DNA of 64,000 nt from Candidatus Fermentibacterota bacterium (GTDB lineage Bacteria > Fermentibacterota > Fermentibacteria > Fermentibacterales > Fermentibacteraceae). The notes beneath the pieces were generated by a model. That model saw nothing but the letters and a program-made list of their open reading frames with translations, ran no database searches and had not been told where the DNA came from. The translations under genes and the position numbers were made by a program. Shown here in pieces: positions 1 to 8,079 of the stretch (the first letter of the stretch is position 1; each line of letters starts with the position of its first letter). Location: assembly GCA_002748705.1 (NCBI GenBank), contig PDSZ01000034.1, positions 11,415-75,414 of the forward strand, given 5' to 3'.

Positions 1-165
1 TCGCTAAAACTGTACAATGCTTCCGGAAGACTGGTTGGATCTGAACCGGTTTACGCCCCTGGCACTGTCATACTCAGCACATCAGAACTGCCGTCAGGAA
101 TTCACTTTGTAAAACTGGAAACTACTGCGGGATTTTCAACAGCCAGACTTATGGTTCTGAACTGA
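1..165 (+). CDS. C-terminal end of a T9SS-type sorting-domain protein (partial)
   Basis: The window opens inside an open frame of 54 codons ending in TGA at 163-165. It reads like the last part of a Por/T9SS type A sorting domain: the LYNASGRLV element, then LPSGIHFVKL, then a short tail ending RLMVLN. The same pattern (SGR, then G.Y/F-hydrophobic-R) recurs in four other proteins of the window. The domain normally directs proteins already exported by Sec across the outer membrane. The catalytic or structural part of the protein lies upstream of the window, so its function is unknown. The next gene starts 10 bases downstream and has a similar tail, so the two are probably co-transcribed. Confidence 0.75.
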   Translation, partial: SLKLYNASGRLVGSEPVYAPGTVILSTSELPSGIHFVKLETTAGFSTARLMVLN

Positions 166-175
166 AAGGCTTGAA

Positions 176-1372
176 ATGATAAAAACAGCACTGATTACAA
201 TGCTTATGCTGTATGCTCCTAAACTGCTGGTTCTCTCCACAACCAACAATGTTACCTGTATTGATACTGAAACAGGCACTGTAACACCTGATGTGGTAAC
301 ACCAGGGCAGTGGCCCAACGATATTCTATGGTTTCAGGAACACTTTTATGTGGTCAATTCAGGCAGTGATGACTGCACCCTTCAGAAGATAGACCCTGAA
401 ACCTGGCAGGTGGAAATACTTGGAATCGGTTCCGGCTATAACTGCTGGGCTGTGGAGCATGTCAAGGGGGATACGCTGGCAGTCTCATCTGCAGTAAATA
501 ACTCCATTATTCTGGTAAACGCTTCCACTATGACAATCATTGGAGAAATAACAGGAGTCGGCCCCAACCCTGAATGGTTTGCAGTGGTTGGTGACAGTAT
601 ATACGCAGCCTGCGGCGGATGGATGTCCAGTGACAAGGTGGTAGTGGCCGACCTGAACACGATGCTGCCGGTGGACACTATTACAACCTTTACCAACACA
701 CAGGGCTGCACATGGGACGGTGTAGATCAGGTATATGCAATTTGCACAGGTTCCTACACTGCAAATGATGGAGAAATCCATGTTATCGAAACTGCTACAG
801 GAACAGTATCAAATGTGATACAAACCGGATTCGCTCCTGCCTTTGGCGTAATGCGGGGAGATCTGCTTTATGTAGGAGATGTCTACGGGCAGGGAGTTAT
901 CAGCATCAACACAGTTACTGCAACCCTGGAAGAAGCTTCCCAGTATCCTGGAGGTTCAGGGCTCTCTGTTGATGAAAACAACATCCTCTGGGTGGCGAAC
1001 TACCATGATGGAACAGTAAAAGGATACGACGAGAATCACGCTGAGGTTGCAGGCTATTCAGGAATATCCAGCTGCATGGCTCTTGAAGCATCCAGATCAG
1101 CAGGAAGCTCAGTTGAAGGTGACTGCTTCATTCCTGTAAATCCCCATGCAGGAATCTCAGCTTTCCCATCACCTGCTTCCTCTGTGGTTCAGGTTGCACT
1201 TCCTCCGGCCAACAGCAGCACTCCGGCTCTTTACAGCCTTTCAGGACGAAGAATATGTGCAGCTGCAGGCAGTTCAGGAGACTTATGGACATTTGATGTC
1301 TCCACAATTCCACAAGGTATATACCTGATAAGAGCAGGTAAAGCTTCCTGCAGAATCTCAGTGGTTCGCTGA
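176..1372 (+). CDS. secreted YncE-like beta-propeller protein with C-terminal sorting domain
   Basis: 398 aa. The ATG at 176 follows an AAGG about 6-7 bases upstream and gives a hydrophobic N-terminus (residues 2-20) that looks like a signal peptide. Residues about 20-300 carry repeated blade-like segments of the form hydrophobic-V-D-T-x-T, with IxTGxAPxFGVMRGDxLYVGD-like motifs typical of YncE/SMP-30-type seven-bladed propellers. From about residue 320 there is a T9SS-type sorting domain (FPSPASSVVQVALP, then YSLSGRR, then IPQGIYLIRAGK). It is probably an outer-membrane-exported, surface-attached protein; no enzyme motif was seen. The strong hairpin just downstream suggests transcription ends here. 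Family assignment is from motif reading only. Confidence 0.8.
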   Translation: MIKTALITMLMLYAPKLLVLSTTNNVTCIDTETGTVTPDVVTPGQWPNDILWFQEHFYVVNSGSDDCTLQKIDPETWQVEILGIGSGYNCWAVEHVKGDTLAVSSAVNNSIILVNASTMTIIGEITGVGPNPEWFAVVGDSIYAACGGWMSSDKVVVADLNTMLPVDTITTFTNTQGCTWDGVDQVYAICTGSYTANDGEIHVIETATGTVSNVIQTGFAPAFGVMRGDLLYVGDVYGQGVISINTVTATLEEASQYPGGSGLSVDENNILWVANYHDGTVKGYDENHAEVAGYSGISSCMALEASRSAGSSVEGDCFIPVNPHAGISAFPSPASSVVQVALPPANSSTPALYSLSGRRICAAAGSSGDLWTFDVSTIPQGIYLIRAGKASCRISVVR

Positions 1373-1382
1373 AACAGTAAAC

Positions 1383-1418
1383 TTCCAGAGGCGCACATTA
1401 ACCTGTGCGCCTCTGGAA
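1383..1418. terminator. perfect 15-bp inverted repeat, likely terminator
   Basis: TTCCAGAGGCGCACA (1383-1397) and its exact reverse complement (1404-1418) are separated by 6 bases. It begins 10 bases after the stop codon of the propeller gene. There is no U-tract after it, so it may act as a bidirectional or Rho-assisted terminator or an RNA 3' stabiliser. Confidence 0.65.
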
Positions 1419-1537
1419 TACTTCAGTCCCGATAACTGTCTTATGAACCATGAATAATGAAATCAGCCTCCCCATGAAACTTTCACCGTCCATGCATTCC
1501 CGAGTAACTTAAAGTTACCTGCAAGATTACAGAAAGC

Positions 1538-1624
1538 TTATCCCCAGAAGAAAGCTGCCAGAAGAAAAAGAATCATACCTGCTCCCAGTCTGGACAGAAG
1601 CAAAATGAAAAATATAAGCGACAT
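1538..1624 (-). CDS. 28-aa single-span membrane small protein
   Basis: An ORF of 28 codons on the minus strand. Its ATG (1624-1622) is preceded by AGGAGG with 5 to 6 bases of spacing (plus-strand 1629-1634), one of the best ribosome binding sites in the window. The product starts MSLIFFILLLSR, has a GAG turn, and continues with a second hydrophobic run ending FFWG, so it would be one long or two short membrane helices. It stands alone in an otherwise empty 290-base gap. No family is recognised. The strong ribosome binding site is the main argument for it; conservation cannot be judged here. Confidence 0.45.
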   Translation of the reverse strand: MSLIFFILLLSRLGAGMILFLLAAFFWG

Positions 1625-1712
1625 TACAGCCTCCTCTCTTATGTGCATTCTCATTACTCAATACTGCCATTTAAGGTAACCTGCTGTCAAGTATTCGGTT
1701 CACTTACCGGTA

Positions 1713-1967
1713 ATGGCAATCAGGATTCAGGAACAGACCATTGCTTCTCAAGATCCTCAACATCATATTGATTACAAGAAAATTGATAAGTGTGGAAATT
1801 GCGCTTTTTTACGAATCTGCCTTGGTGGCTGCAGGGGCGTTGCATATATGGAATCTGGGTCCTTAATGTCTAGACTAAACTCTTTTGCTTGTGCCCTCAG
1901 GAAAAGACGTATAAATACTATTATATATCGTCATACCTGTAAAGCATTGAAAAACAAATCCATATAG
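1713..1967 (+). pseudogene. C-terminal SPASM-domain remnant of a radical SAM protein
   Basis: 84 aa from a possible ATG at 1713; the frame is closed upstream by a TAA at 1677. The segment DKCGNCAFLRICLGGCRG carries the CxxC-x5-CxGGCR signature of a SPASM auxiliary Fe-S cluster domain, followed by a further Cys in FACALRK. The catalytic radical-SAM half (CxxxCxxC) is missing, so this is the 3' end of a peptide-maturase or anaerobic-sulfatase-maturase-like gene truncated by recombination. Its AT-rich composition matches the following three ORFs and differs from the flanking chromosome, suggesting one transferred block. With the propeller and ABC exporter fragment downstream, a peptide-modification cluster is a reasonable inference but unproven. 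Confidence 0.7.
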
Positions 1968-1975
1968 GAGTAATT

Positions 1976-2053
1976 ATGAATAAAGTTCTATATTTATGTA
2001 TATATTTGTTATATATGTACATTATTAGGGTCGTTCGTTCTTATTATGATTGA
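1976..2053 (+). CDS. 25-aa hydrophobic small ORF, possible leader
   Basis: The ATG at 1976 follows AGGAG with 5 to 6 bases of spacing, right after the SPASM fragment stop (1965-1967). The product (MNKVLYLCIYLLYMYII...) is mostly hydrophobic. Its stop TGA (2051-2053) overlaps the first codons of the next gene (ATG 2046), whose own ribosome binding site is poor, so translation of the propeller may depend on reading through this small ORF. It could be a coupling leader, a tiny membrane peptide or, less likely, a peptide precursor. No homolog is recognised. Confidence 0.4.
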   Translation: MNKVLYLCIYLLYMYIIRVVRSYYD

Positions 2054-3182
2054 TAAGAATATGCTGCATATTTTTAGTATATTGCTTTCGGCTTTATTGA
2101 TATTTTTATTATTCTATTATAATATTTTAATGCCATCTGCTAATGTTTCGAACAACTGTGTGTGGCAGGATACTCTTCAAAAATGGGAACATTTTATGGA
2201 ATCATCTTCTGATGGTTTATGGGAAGACTCATCTCAATACAATTTAAATATCACGAGACTTCATCATTTTGGCGGTGAAGATGATCCTAATCCGCAGTTT
2301 TATTATCCTGTATTCGTCAAGGTAGAAGGTGATACTATTTTTGTTACTGATGCTGCTCTTCAATCCCTTATTTGTATTGACTCTACAGGTTCTGTTTTAT
2401 GGACATTTGGTGAAGCAGGGGAAGGACCAGGTCATTTTGCTGGTATTGGACAGGTTGATGTGTGTGGAGATTATATTGCTGTCGTTAACAATGGATTATC
2501 AGCAATAGAGCTTTTACATAGAGATGGAACATATGTGCGCAGATTATCAATCGATAGGCCACAAGATGTATCTTTTGTTGACTCTACACATATATTAGTA
2601 TTTTCCAAGATTCATGATGGAGGTGATGTTCATTGTCTTGATATTAACACTGATAGCATACTATTTAGTTTTGGTTGCGAAGAGTGGGAGCAATGGCCTA
2701 ATAGTGGCAGTGTTTACGAAATATATGGCCTTTACCTTGAACCTGCTACAGTAGTGTACCTATCTCATTTTGAGATGAAAATGTTTTTTGCAGATTTTGA
2801 AAATAGCCATTGTTTTTCAACTGAAATTCGTGAATTGCCTTTTAGCATTACTGAGCATGGACATTCATATGATGAAGATTCTAATATGCGGTTTGATATT
2901 GCATATCCATTATATAGATCCATGTCGATTGGTCCTCATGGTGAAATAAATACTATATTTACTAATCTTATGAGTAATGGTGAAATGTATGGACCTGGCA
3001 ATAATAGTGATTATCCACCTGTAACAGTTATAGATAGATTTGATGTAAATGGCAATTATTTGGATTCATACTGTTTGCCAGATTCGTCAATTTGCATAAT
3101 TGACTATAATGGCAATGGATATATGGTAGGAATACAAGCTCATACTGGTACTATATTTGGATACAGTATAGATACATTGTAG
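2046..3182 (+). CDS. six-bladed beta-propeller protein with N-terminal membrane anchor
   Basis: 378 aa. Residues 6-27 form a single uncleaved hydrophobic helix, so the propeller is probably anchored in the inner membrane facing outward. Blade-like repeats follow: FVKVEGDTIFVTDAALQSL, then SVLWTFGEAGEGPGHF, then VDVCGDYIAVVNNG. The GEAGEGPGxF motif is shared with the lipoprotein at 22620-23750 and is typical of NHL/6-bladed propellers of FCB bacteria. The gene is markedly AT-rich compared with its surroundings and lies between a SPASM remnant and a truncated ABC exporter, so it looks horizontally acquired. No catalytic motif is seen. Start choice is uncertain: ATG 2046 lacks a clear ribosome binding site but overlaps the preceding small ORF. 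Confidence 0.7.
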   Translation: MIDKNMLHIFSILLSALLIFLLFYYNILMPSANVSNNCVWQDTLQKWEHFMESSSDGLWEDSSQYNLNITRLHHFGGEDDPNPQFYYPVFVKVEGDTIFVTDAALQSLICIDSTGSVLWTFGEAGEGPGHFAGIGQVDVCGDYIAVVNNGLSAIELLHRDGTYVRRLSIDRPQDVSFVDSTHILVFSKIHDGGDVHCLDINTDSILFSFGCEEWEQWPNSGSVYEIYGLYLEPATVVYLSHFEMKMFFADFENSHCFSTEIRELPFSITEHGHSYDEDSNMRFDIAYPLYRSMSIGPHGEINTIFTNLMSNGEMYGPGNNSDYPPVTVIDRFDVNGNYLDSYCLPDSSICIIDYNGNGYMVGIQAHTGTIFGYSIDTL

Positions 3183-3193
3183 GTTGCAATATT

Positions 3194-3490
3194 ATGCTTA
3201 ATATTTATAAAATTCTCAATGTTTCACTCAATAAGAGTTCTAGGCGCGTTGTTCTATATTTATGTATAACTATAGTGCTTACGCTTGCATCTGTTTCAAT
3301 TCCTATGATAACAAAGAATCTTGTTAACAATGGGATAGTTAATGGGTCAGAAGCTACAATTGTTTGGTCTGCTGTTTTCCTTGCATCAATAGGTATTCTT
3401 AATCAATTTCTTATCTTATTCTCTAAATCTCTAGAAATATCAAGGTTTCACATTCTGTTTCTTTGTGTATTCAGAAATAATTTCGTCTGA
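3194..3490 (+). pseudogene. N-terminal fragment of an ABC exporter transmembrane domain
   Basis: 98 aa. Two hydrophobic spans (about residues 20-42 and 57-78) flank ITKNLVNNGIVNG, matching the TM1-TM2 region of type IV ABC exporters (compare LLLPWLTKQGIDR in the intact exporter at 50177-52267). The nucleotide-binding domain and the remaining four helices are absent. The frame ends shortly before the IS200-type element, so insertion or deletion at the element removed the rest. It begins 11 bases after the propeller gene, suggesting one operon with it. Tail residues after about 85 may come from junction sequence. Confidence 0.6.
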
Positions 3491-3615
3491 CAGTGAAATT
3501 TCAGCTGAATGTTCTGAAGTTAAAATCATTATATTTTGTGAAAATCAGTTAGTGTCTCTTCCGGGGATGGTGGAAACCCCTCGCCTTCAGGCGAAGCACA
3601 TATTACATTTTCACA

Positions 3616-4056
3616 ATGAGAAACTATAGACTCGGTTCCCATACGAAGTTTGACCTCAAGGTCCACCTTGTCTGGATTCCGAAGTATCGAAAGAAAGTTC
3701 TGGTTGGCGAGGTTGCACTTCGAGTGCGTGATCTCATCCGTCAGATAGCAATGGAACATGAGATACATGTCATATCAGGCGAGGTAGCCATTGACCATAT
3801 CCACATACTGATTTCCTATCGACCGAATCATGATATCAGCAAGATAGTGCAGTGGCTTAAGGGGATAAGCTCCAGAGTCTTGCTACAGGAGTTTCCTCAT
3901 TTACGAAAGAAGTTCTGGGGCCGACACTTCTGGGCGCGTGGCTACCTTGCCGTAAGTACTGGCAACATCACCGACGAACTGATAAAGGCTTACATTGATG
4001 AACAGGAAGGTGAGCCCGTACAGGATGATAGTCGATTTCAAATCGACGGTTCATGA
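3616..4056 (+). CDS. tnpA: IS200/IS605-family Y1 transposase TnpA
   Basis: 146 aa, the usual length for TnpA. The N-terminal LKVHLVWIPKYRKKVL motif, the HUH motif in AIDHIHILISY (about residue 57) and the catalytic tyrosine region LIKAYIDEQ near residue 130 are all present. These single-strand DNA transposases nick and join at hairpin ends. The reading frame is intact, so the element may be active. The last codons (4031-4047) themselves form a perfect palindrome (GTCGATTT-C-AAATCGAC) just before the right-end hairpin. No TnpB gene is present. Confidence 0.93.
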   Translation: MRNYRLGSHTKFDLKVHLVWIPKYRKKVLVGEVALRVRDLIRQIAMEHEIHVISGEVAIDHIHILISYRPNHDISKIVQWLKGISSRVLLQEFPHLRKKFWGRHFWARGYLAVSTGNITDELIKAYIDEQEGEPVQDDSRFQIDGS

Positions 4057-4079
4057 ACCCCTCGACTTGTAGTCGAGGG
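4031..4079 (+). repeat. paired hairpins at the IS200-type right end
   Basis: Two adjacent perfect inverted repeats: 4031-4038/4040-4047 (8-bp arms, 1-base loop, inside the tnpA 3' end) and 4059-4067/4071-4079 (9-bp arms, 3-base loop). The second is the likely TnpA-recognised right-end hairpin. It may also terminate transcription. Confidence 0.7.
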
Positions 4080-4340
4080 TCGTTCAGTTCTCAGTCAGAT
4101 TTTTCTGCAGGCAGAGACACCGGCCTTCCAGCCTTGAATCATTTTTTTGCAAACTACCTGTTTTTCCTTAGTGCATCCTGTCAGCGAGAAATGTGTTAAG
4201 CACAGATAATGCAGAAACGCAGCTGCCATGGCAAACGGCGCATCTGTCTGTCAGATCAGGAATGGTGATTTTCAGTATTATTAAGGTTTCCTCCCTTTTA
4301 CCGGTCTGACAGCGGCTCACAGTACAAATTGCTGTAGAGG

Positions 4341-5546
4341 TTATTCCTGTTTCAGATAGGTTTTCAGCCCCTCTCTCAGTATGTGAAGCGCTTTCTTCAT
4401 CTTATGATCCGAGAGAACATATGCTATTCTTATCTGATCATCTCCAAGGCCGGAAGTGGCATAGAACCCTGCAGCAGGCGCCACCATTGTTGTTTCGCCA
4501 TTCATGCTGAAGTCGGTGAGCATCCATGCTGCGAATCTGTCAGAATCCTTTACAGGCATGCGAAGAGTTGCGTAAAATGCTCCCTCAGGTTTCAGAAAGA
4601 ACACTCCGTTTACTCCGGAAAGCTCGTCTATCATCAGATCCCTTCGGCCCTGGTATGTTTCCCGTACATTTTCGTAGTAATCTTTATGGAGGTTTTCGTA
4701 GATAAAAGCTGCTCCATACTGAGCTATTGTAGGAGGGCAGAGCCTGGCCTGTCCCAGCTTAAGAGCACTATCCATTATTGTTTTATTCCTGCTGATAAGG
4801 TTTCCAAGACGGGCTCCGCAGGAGCTGAACCGTTTGCTTATGGAATCCATTACTATCACCCTGTCCTGTATCTCACTGAGTTCCAGGGTTGATGTATGGC
4901 TTCCGCCGTCAAAAACAAAGTCTCTGTAAACTTCATCAGAGAGGAGGAAAAGATTATGCTTTCTTACAAGGCCGGAAAGAACCGCCAGTTCATCAAGGGT
5001 TAGAACTGTTCCTGTAGGGTTGTTCGGTGTGCAGATAAGAATGGCCTTAGTACGATTTGTTATCTTTTCCTCTATCTCATGGGCAGGAGGAAGGTGGAAT
5101 CCGTTTTCCGCCTTACTGGTAACAGGAACCAGCTTTACTCCTGCCATTGCCGCAAAACCGTTGTAGTTTGTGTAGAACGGCTCAAAGCATATTACCTCGT
5201 CGCCTGGATCACAGGTTACCATGAAAGCGAAAAACACAGCTTCAGAGCCGCCTGTGGTTACTATTATTTCCTCTTTGTCAATTGGAATGTCTGCTTTGCA
5301 GTAGTAGGATGATATGGCTTCTCTGAGAAAAGGAAGCCCCTGGCTGGGACCGTAGGTGAGAACCTCAGGACAGTTTTCCTTTACTGATTTCCAGTAACCT
5401 TCCGGAGTGGGAATATCCGGCTGTCCTATGTTGAGATGATATACTGATATTCCCTTTGCCTTTGCCTTGTCAGCAAGCGGAACCAGCTTTCTTATTGGGG
5501 AAGGCTGCATTGCGCTGACCCGTTTTGAAATAGCAGTCATTTTCAT
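4341..5546 (-). CDS. class I/II pyridoxal-phosphate aminotransferase
   Basis: 401 aa, typical for aspartate/alanine/branched-chain type I aminotransferases. PLP-binding landmarks are visible: TTGGSEAV (about 97-104), CTPNNPTG (172-179, conserved Asn176), SDEVYRDF (203-210, Asp204 and Tyr207), the Schiff-base lysine in DSISKRFSSCGARLG (Lys238, with Arg246). It would transfer an amino group from a donor amino acid to 2-oxoglutarate, giving the 2-oxoacid used by the oxidoreductase encoded just upstream. It is the last gene of the minus-strand fermentation cluster, separated from the others by 128 bases containing a hairpin, so it may be partly independently expressed. Substrate is not readable from sequence; context favours branched-chain or aromatic amino acids. 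Confidence 0.9.
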   Translation of the reverse strand: MKMTAISKRVSAMQPSPIRKLVPLADKAKAKGISVYHLNIGQPDIPTPEGYWKSVKENCPEVLTYGPSQGLPFLREAISSYYCKADIPIDKEEIIVTTGGSEAVFFAFMVTCDPGDEVICFEPFYTNYNGFAAMAGVKLVPVTSKAENGFHLPPAHEIEEKITNRTKAILICTPNNPTGTVLTLDELAVLSGLVRKHNLFLLSDEVYRDFVFDGGSHTSTLELSEIQDRVIVMDSISKRFSSCGARLGNLISRNKTIMDSALKLGQARLCPPTIAQYGAAFIYENLHKDYYENVRETYQGRRDLMIDELSGVNGVFFLKPEGAFYATLRMPVKDSDRFAAWMLTDFSMNGETTMVAPAAGFYATSGLGDDQIRIAYVLSDHKMKKALHILREGLKTYLKQE

Positions 5547-5623
5547 GCCTTTCGAAATCGTTGATACCAGAGAATGATTGTACCCTGAGTGGTTTCAGAT
5601 TCTACTTAAACCTGTTAACTGTG

Positions 5624-5655
5624 AACAGCCTGCACCATTCTGAATGCAGGCTGTT
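5624..5655 (-). terminator. 11-bp inverted repeat between oxidoreductase and aminotransferase genes
   Basis: AACAGCCTGCA (5624-5634) pairs exactly with 5645-5655 across a 10-base loop, 20 bases after the stop of the beta-gamma oxidoreductase gene. No U-tract follows on the minus strand, so partial termination or mRNA processing is as likely as full termination. Confidence 0.6.
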
Positions 5656-5674
5656 ATTCTGTTCAAAAGATAAC

Positions 5675-6961
5675 TCAGTCTGTCAGTTGAGAGAGCGCGG
5701 TTTCTATTCTCTCTCTGGATATCTTACTGCCGAGCCTTGAAGCTGCAAGGGCATCGTAGAACGATTCAACAGGGATTATTCCGCTTTTCTGAATGAAGTC
5801 GGCAGCACTGAGAAGGCTTGCTGTCCTTGCGCCCATAGGTTTTCTGTAGTCCAGCTTTCTCACTTCAGCTGATGTTTCAGGGGCTTCCAGAGAAGAATCC
5901 AGGAAGAGGGTTCCCTCCTTCATGGAAGTTATCCTTGAAAGGGCTCTCTTCATTCCTTCTTCTGAGGTTACAAGAGCAGTGTCAATGGTCTCTATTCCTG
6001 TAAAGTCAATTTCTTCAGTTGATATAATCAGTTCTGAGAGGGAGAAACCTACACCGACTGTTACAGGATAGCTTCCCTTTTTGGTCACAGAAAGACCACA
6101 TGACATTGCTGCCTTTGCAAGAAGTTCAGCTGCAGACTGCACGCCTTCACCGGCTGAGCCTGCAAGAAGCACAGTAGCTCTGCCTTCAAGGTTGTGGTTG
6201 TACTTTACGGTTATTTTCTTCACCGAGTCGAGCAGAGATTCGGTGTGATACCTGAGAGCCTGGGAATGGGGTTTCTTGTCCTTGTTCTCCATAAGAACAG
6301 GGAGGAGACCTGCAGGTTCAGTAAGGTCATTGAGCTTTTTGCCGGGATTGTGCTTTACGCCGTGGCTGGGGCAGAACTCCACCGCTTCAACCAGAGAGAA
6401 ACCGTCTACTCTCAAGGCTTCCTCAAGTGCGTCTGAGAAGTCTCCAAGGGCATAGATGCGTCTGGCATATGCAGCGCCGGCGCTGTGAACGAGACTGCAT
6501 ATGTCTATTCCATTATCAATTCTGCCTTCAGGAACAGCAGGGGTCTTGAATCCAAGAGGAGTAAGTCCTGAAGACTGTCCGCCGGTCATTCCGTAGAGCA
6601 TGTTGTTGTGCACAATAACTGTCATATTGATGTTAAGATGTGCCGCCTCGATTATGTGCTGCATACCTATGGTGGCTCCGCCGTCGCCAAGCATGACAAG
6701 TATCTTCTTGGAAGGATCATTCAGCCCCATTGAGATTCCTGTGGCAAGGGCAACTGCTCTTCCGTGAAGTCCGTGAACTGTGTGGCAGTTAAACTGCTTG
6801 TCTATTATGCCGATACATCCTATGTCGGTTACAACGATAAGATCAAGCAGATTAAGGTTCTCAATGTTGCTGAGAGCTTTCTCAAGGGCTCTGCTCACCA
6901 TTGAATGACCGCAGCCTCTGCAGAACGGCTGGTTTTCAGTTGAAAGGTAAAGGCCGCTCAT
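5675..6961 (-). CDS. 2-oxoacid:ferredoxin oxidoreductase, fused beta and gamma subunits
   Basis: 428 aa. Residues about 1-240 are the thiamine-diphosphate beta subunit: CRGCGHS near residue 15, DIGCIG, the TPP/Mg motif GDGGATIGMQHIIEAAHLN with a following NN about 28 residues on, and LYGMTGGQ. Residues about 255-428 are the gamma domain, with GSAGEGVQSAAELLAKAA and a GxxVTKKGSYPVTVG stretch. In most bacteria these are separate genes; here they are one polypeptide. With the alpha subunit it oxidatively decarboxylates a 2-oxoacid to acyl-CoA, reducing ferredoxin. The gene overlaps the alpha gene by 4 bases (ATGA), showing translational coupling. No separate 8-iron ferredoxin (delta) gene is present in the cluster. 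Confidence 0.92.
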   Translation of the reverse strand: MSGLYLSTENQPFCRGCGHSMVSRALEKALSNIENLNLLDLIVVTDIGCIGIIDKQFNCHTVHGLHGRAVALATGISMGLNDPSKKILVMLGDGGATIGMQHIIEAAHLNINMTVIVHNNMLYGMTGGQSSGLTPLGFKTPAVPEGRIDNGIDICSLVHSAGAAYARRIYALGDFSDALEEALRVDGFSLVEAVEFCPSHGVKHNPGKKLNDLTEPAGLLPVLMENKDKKPHSQALRYHTESLLDSVKKITVKYNHNLEGRATVLLAGSAGEGVQSAAELLAKAAMSCGLSVTKKGSYPVTVGVGFSLSELIISTEEIDFTGIETIDTALVTSEEGMKRALSRITSMKEGTLFLDSSLEAPETSAEVRKLDYRKPMGARTASLLSAADFIQKSGIIPVESFYDALAASRLGSKISRERIETALSQLTD

Positions 6962-8079
6962 TTAGAGACCTCCTCAATAATCTCTTCAGGGGTGATGAGT
7001 CTGCCGATGCAGTTCACTCCGGAAACACCTTCTCTTCCGTTTCTGCCGAACAGGATTTCTCTGTATTGTCCAGAGAGGTTTTCTTCAGCCAGAACAACCT
7101 TGCGGTATCTTTTTGTTATCTCAAGGTACTCAGGAAGAACAGGGAAGAGGGTTTTGGCAGTAAGGATGGAAACACTACTGCCCATCTTTCTCATGGTACA
7201 TACAGCTTCTCTGGCAGCGGCGGCTGTTATTCCGTAGGAGAATACCAGAGTGTCTGCTCCCTGCTGCTCGTCAAGGTCATAGAGGGCATATGCAGAGAGA
7301 TTATGCTCCATCTTGTACTTAAGTCTTGCGCTGTTGGCAAGAGCCTCCGGTGTTGAGTGCTGAAGTACGGCATTCTCGTTGTGGGTTGAGGCGGTTATTC
7401 TTACCTGATGGTCAGGTGAGCCTGTGGGAAGAAACCTTGGAACTCCGTTTTCTTCAGGTTTGTAGGGAATGTATTTTTCCCCTTCGTACCAGTTCTTATT
7501 CACCTTTTCAACCTTCTTCAGAGTGGAAAGGTCGAAGCTCTTCAGGGTCATCACCATTTCCTTGGATGTGAGGAGGAAAACAGGAGTTCGAAGTTCAACA
7601 GCCAGTTGCACAGCCCTGGCTGAGAGGTCGAAGCAATCCTCAAAGGAAGAGGGGCAGAGGGTGGGAACCGGATAACCGCCGGAGTTGATGTTTCCCAGAA
7701 GACCGATATCTCCCTGGGCTCCGCATGTGGCTGTGCCTGTAGAAGGCCCCATTCGCTGTGCCAGTATTACCACCATTGGCAGTTCCATCATGTAGGCCAT
7801 ACCAATGGATTCCACCATCAGAGCCAGACCGGGAAATGATGTGGCTGTAACTGGAAGTTTGCCTGCTGCGGAAAAACCGCTCATGTACTGAAGGGTTGAG
7901 ATTTCGTCAGGTGCAGGAAGCATCATGGGAAACCGTGCGCTTGAGTAAGCATAAAGGAGGTTGGCAGGTGTTATAGGATACCCTACGAAAACCTCGCCTC
8001 CTGCCTGAACGGCTCCCTCAATAAGAAGCCTTGAGGCATCCATAAGAGAACGATTTTTTGTTTGTTCCATTCTAGGCAT
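6958..8079 (-). CDS. 2-oxoacid:ferredoxin oxidoreductase alpha subunit
   Basis: 373 aa, the usual size for Kor/Vor-type alpha subunits. Visible are the N-terminal pyrimidine-binding region GYPITPANLLY...DEISTLQYMSGFSAAGKLPVTATSFPGLALM (about residues 38-90), QRMGPSTGTAT, the C-terminal domain around YGITAAAAREAV and the end motif LITPEEI. It forms the catalytic heteromer with the fused beta-gamma protein encoded next. It overlaps the symporter gene upstream by 8 bases. Substrate class (pyruvate, 2-oxoglutarate, branched-chain) cannot be fixed; the flanking phosphotransbutyrylase and butyrate kinase favour branched-chain or medium acyl groups. Confidence 0.92.
   Translation of the reverse strand: MPRMEQTKNRSLMDASRLLIEGAVQAGGEVFVGYPITPANLLYAYSSARFPMMLPAPDEISTLQYMSGFSAAGKLPVTATSFPGLALMVESIGMAYMMELPMVVILAQRMGPSTGTATCGAQGDIGLLGNINSGGYPVPTLCPSSFEDCFDLSARAVQLAVELRTPVFLLTSKEMVMTLKSFDLSTLKKVEKVNKNWYEGEKYIPYKPEENGVPRFLPTGSPDHQVRITASTHNENAVLQHSTPEALANSARLKYKMEHNLSAYALYDLDEQQGADTLVFSYGITAAAAREAVCTMRKMGSSVSILTAKTLFPVLPEYLEITKRYRKVVLAEENLSGQYREILFGRNGREGVSGVNCIGRLITPEEIIEEVSK

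Larger units (their letters stand above)
3560..4085 (+). mobile_element. IS200/IS605-family element (tnpA only)
   Basis: One transposase gene flanked by subterminal hairpins, with no long terminal inverted repeats, which is the organisation of IS200-group elements. At the left, CGGGG...CCCCTCG and the hairpin TCGCC-TTCA-GGCGA (3581-3594) lie 22 bases upstream of tnpA. At the right is a perfect 9-bp hairpin (4059-4067/4071-4079). Exact ends cannot be set by eye, so the limits given are good to about 10 bases. It separates the AT-rich fragment block from the chromosomal fermentation operon. Confidence 0.8.
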
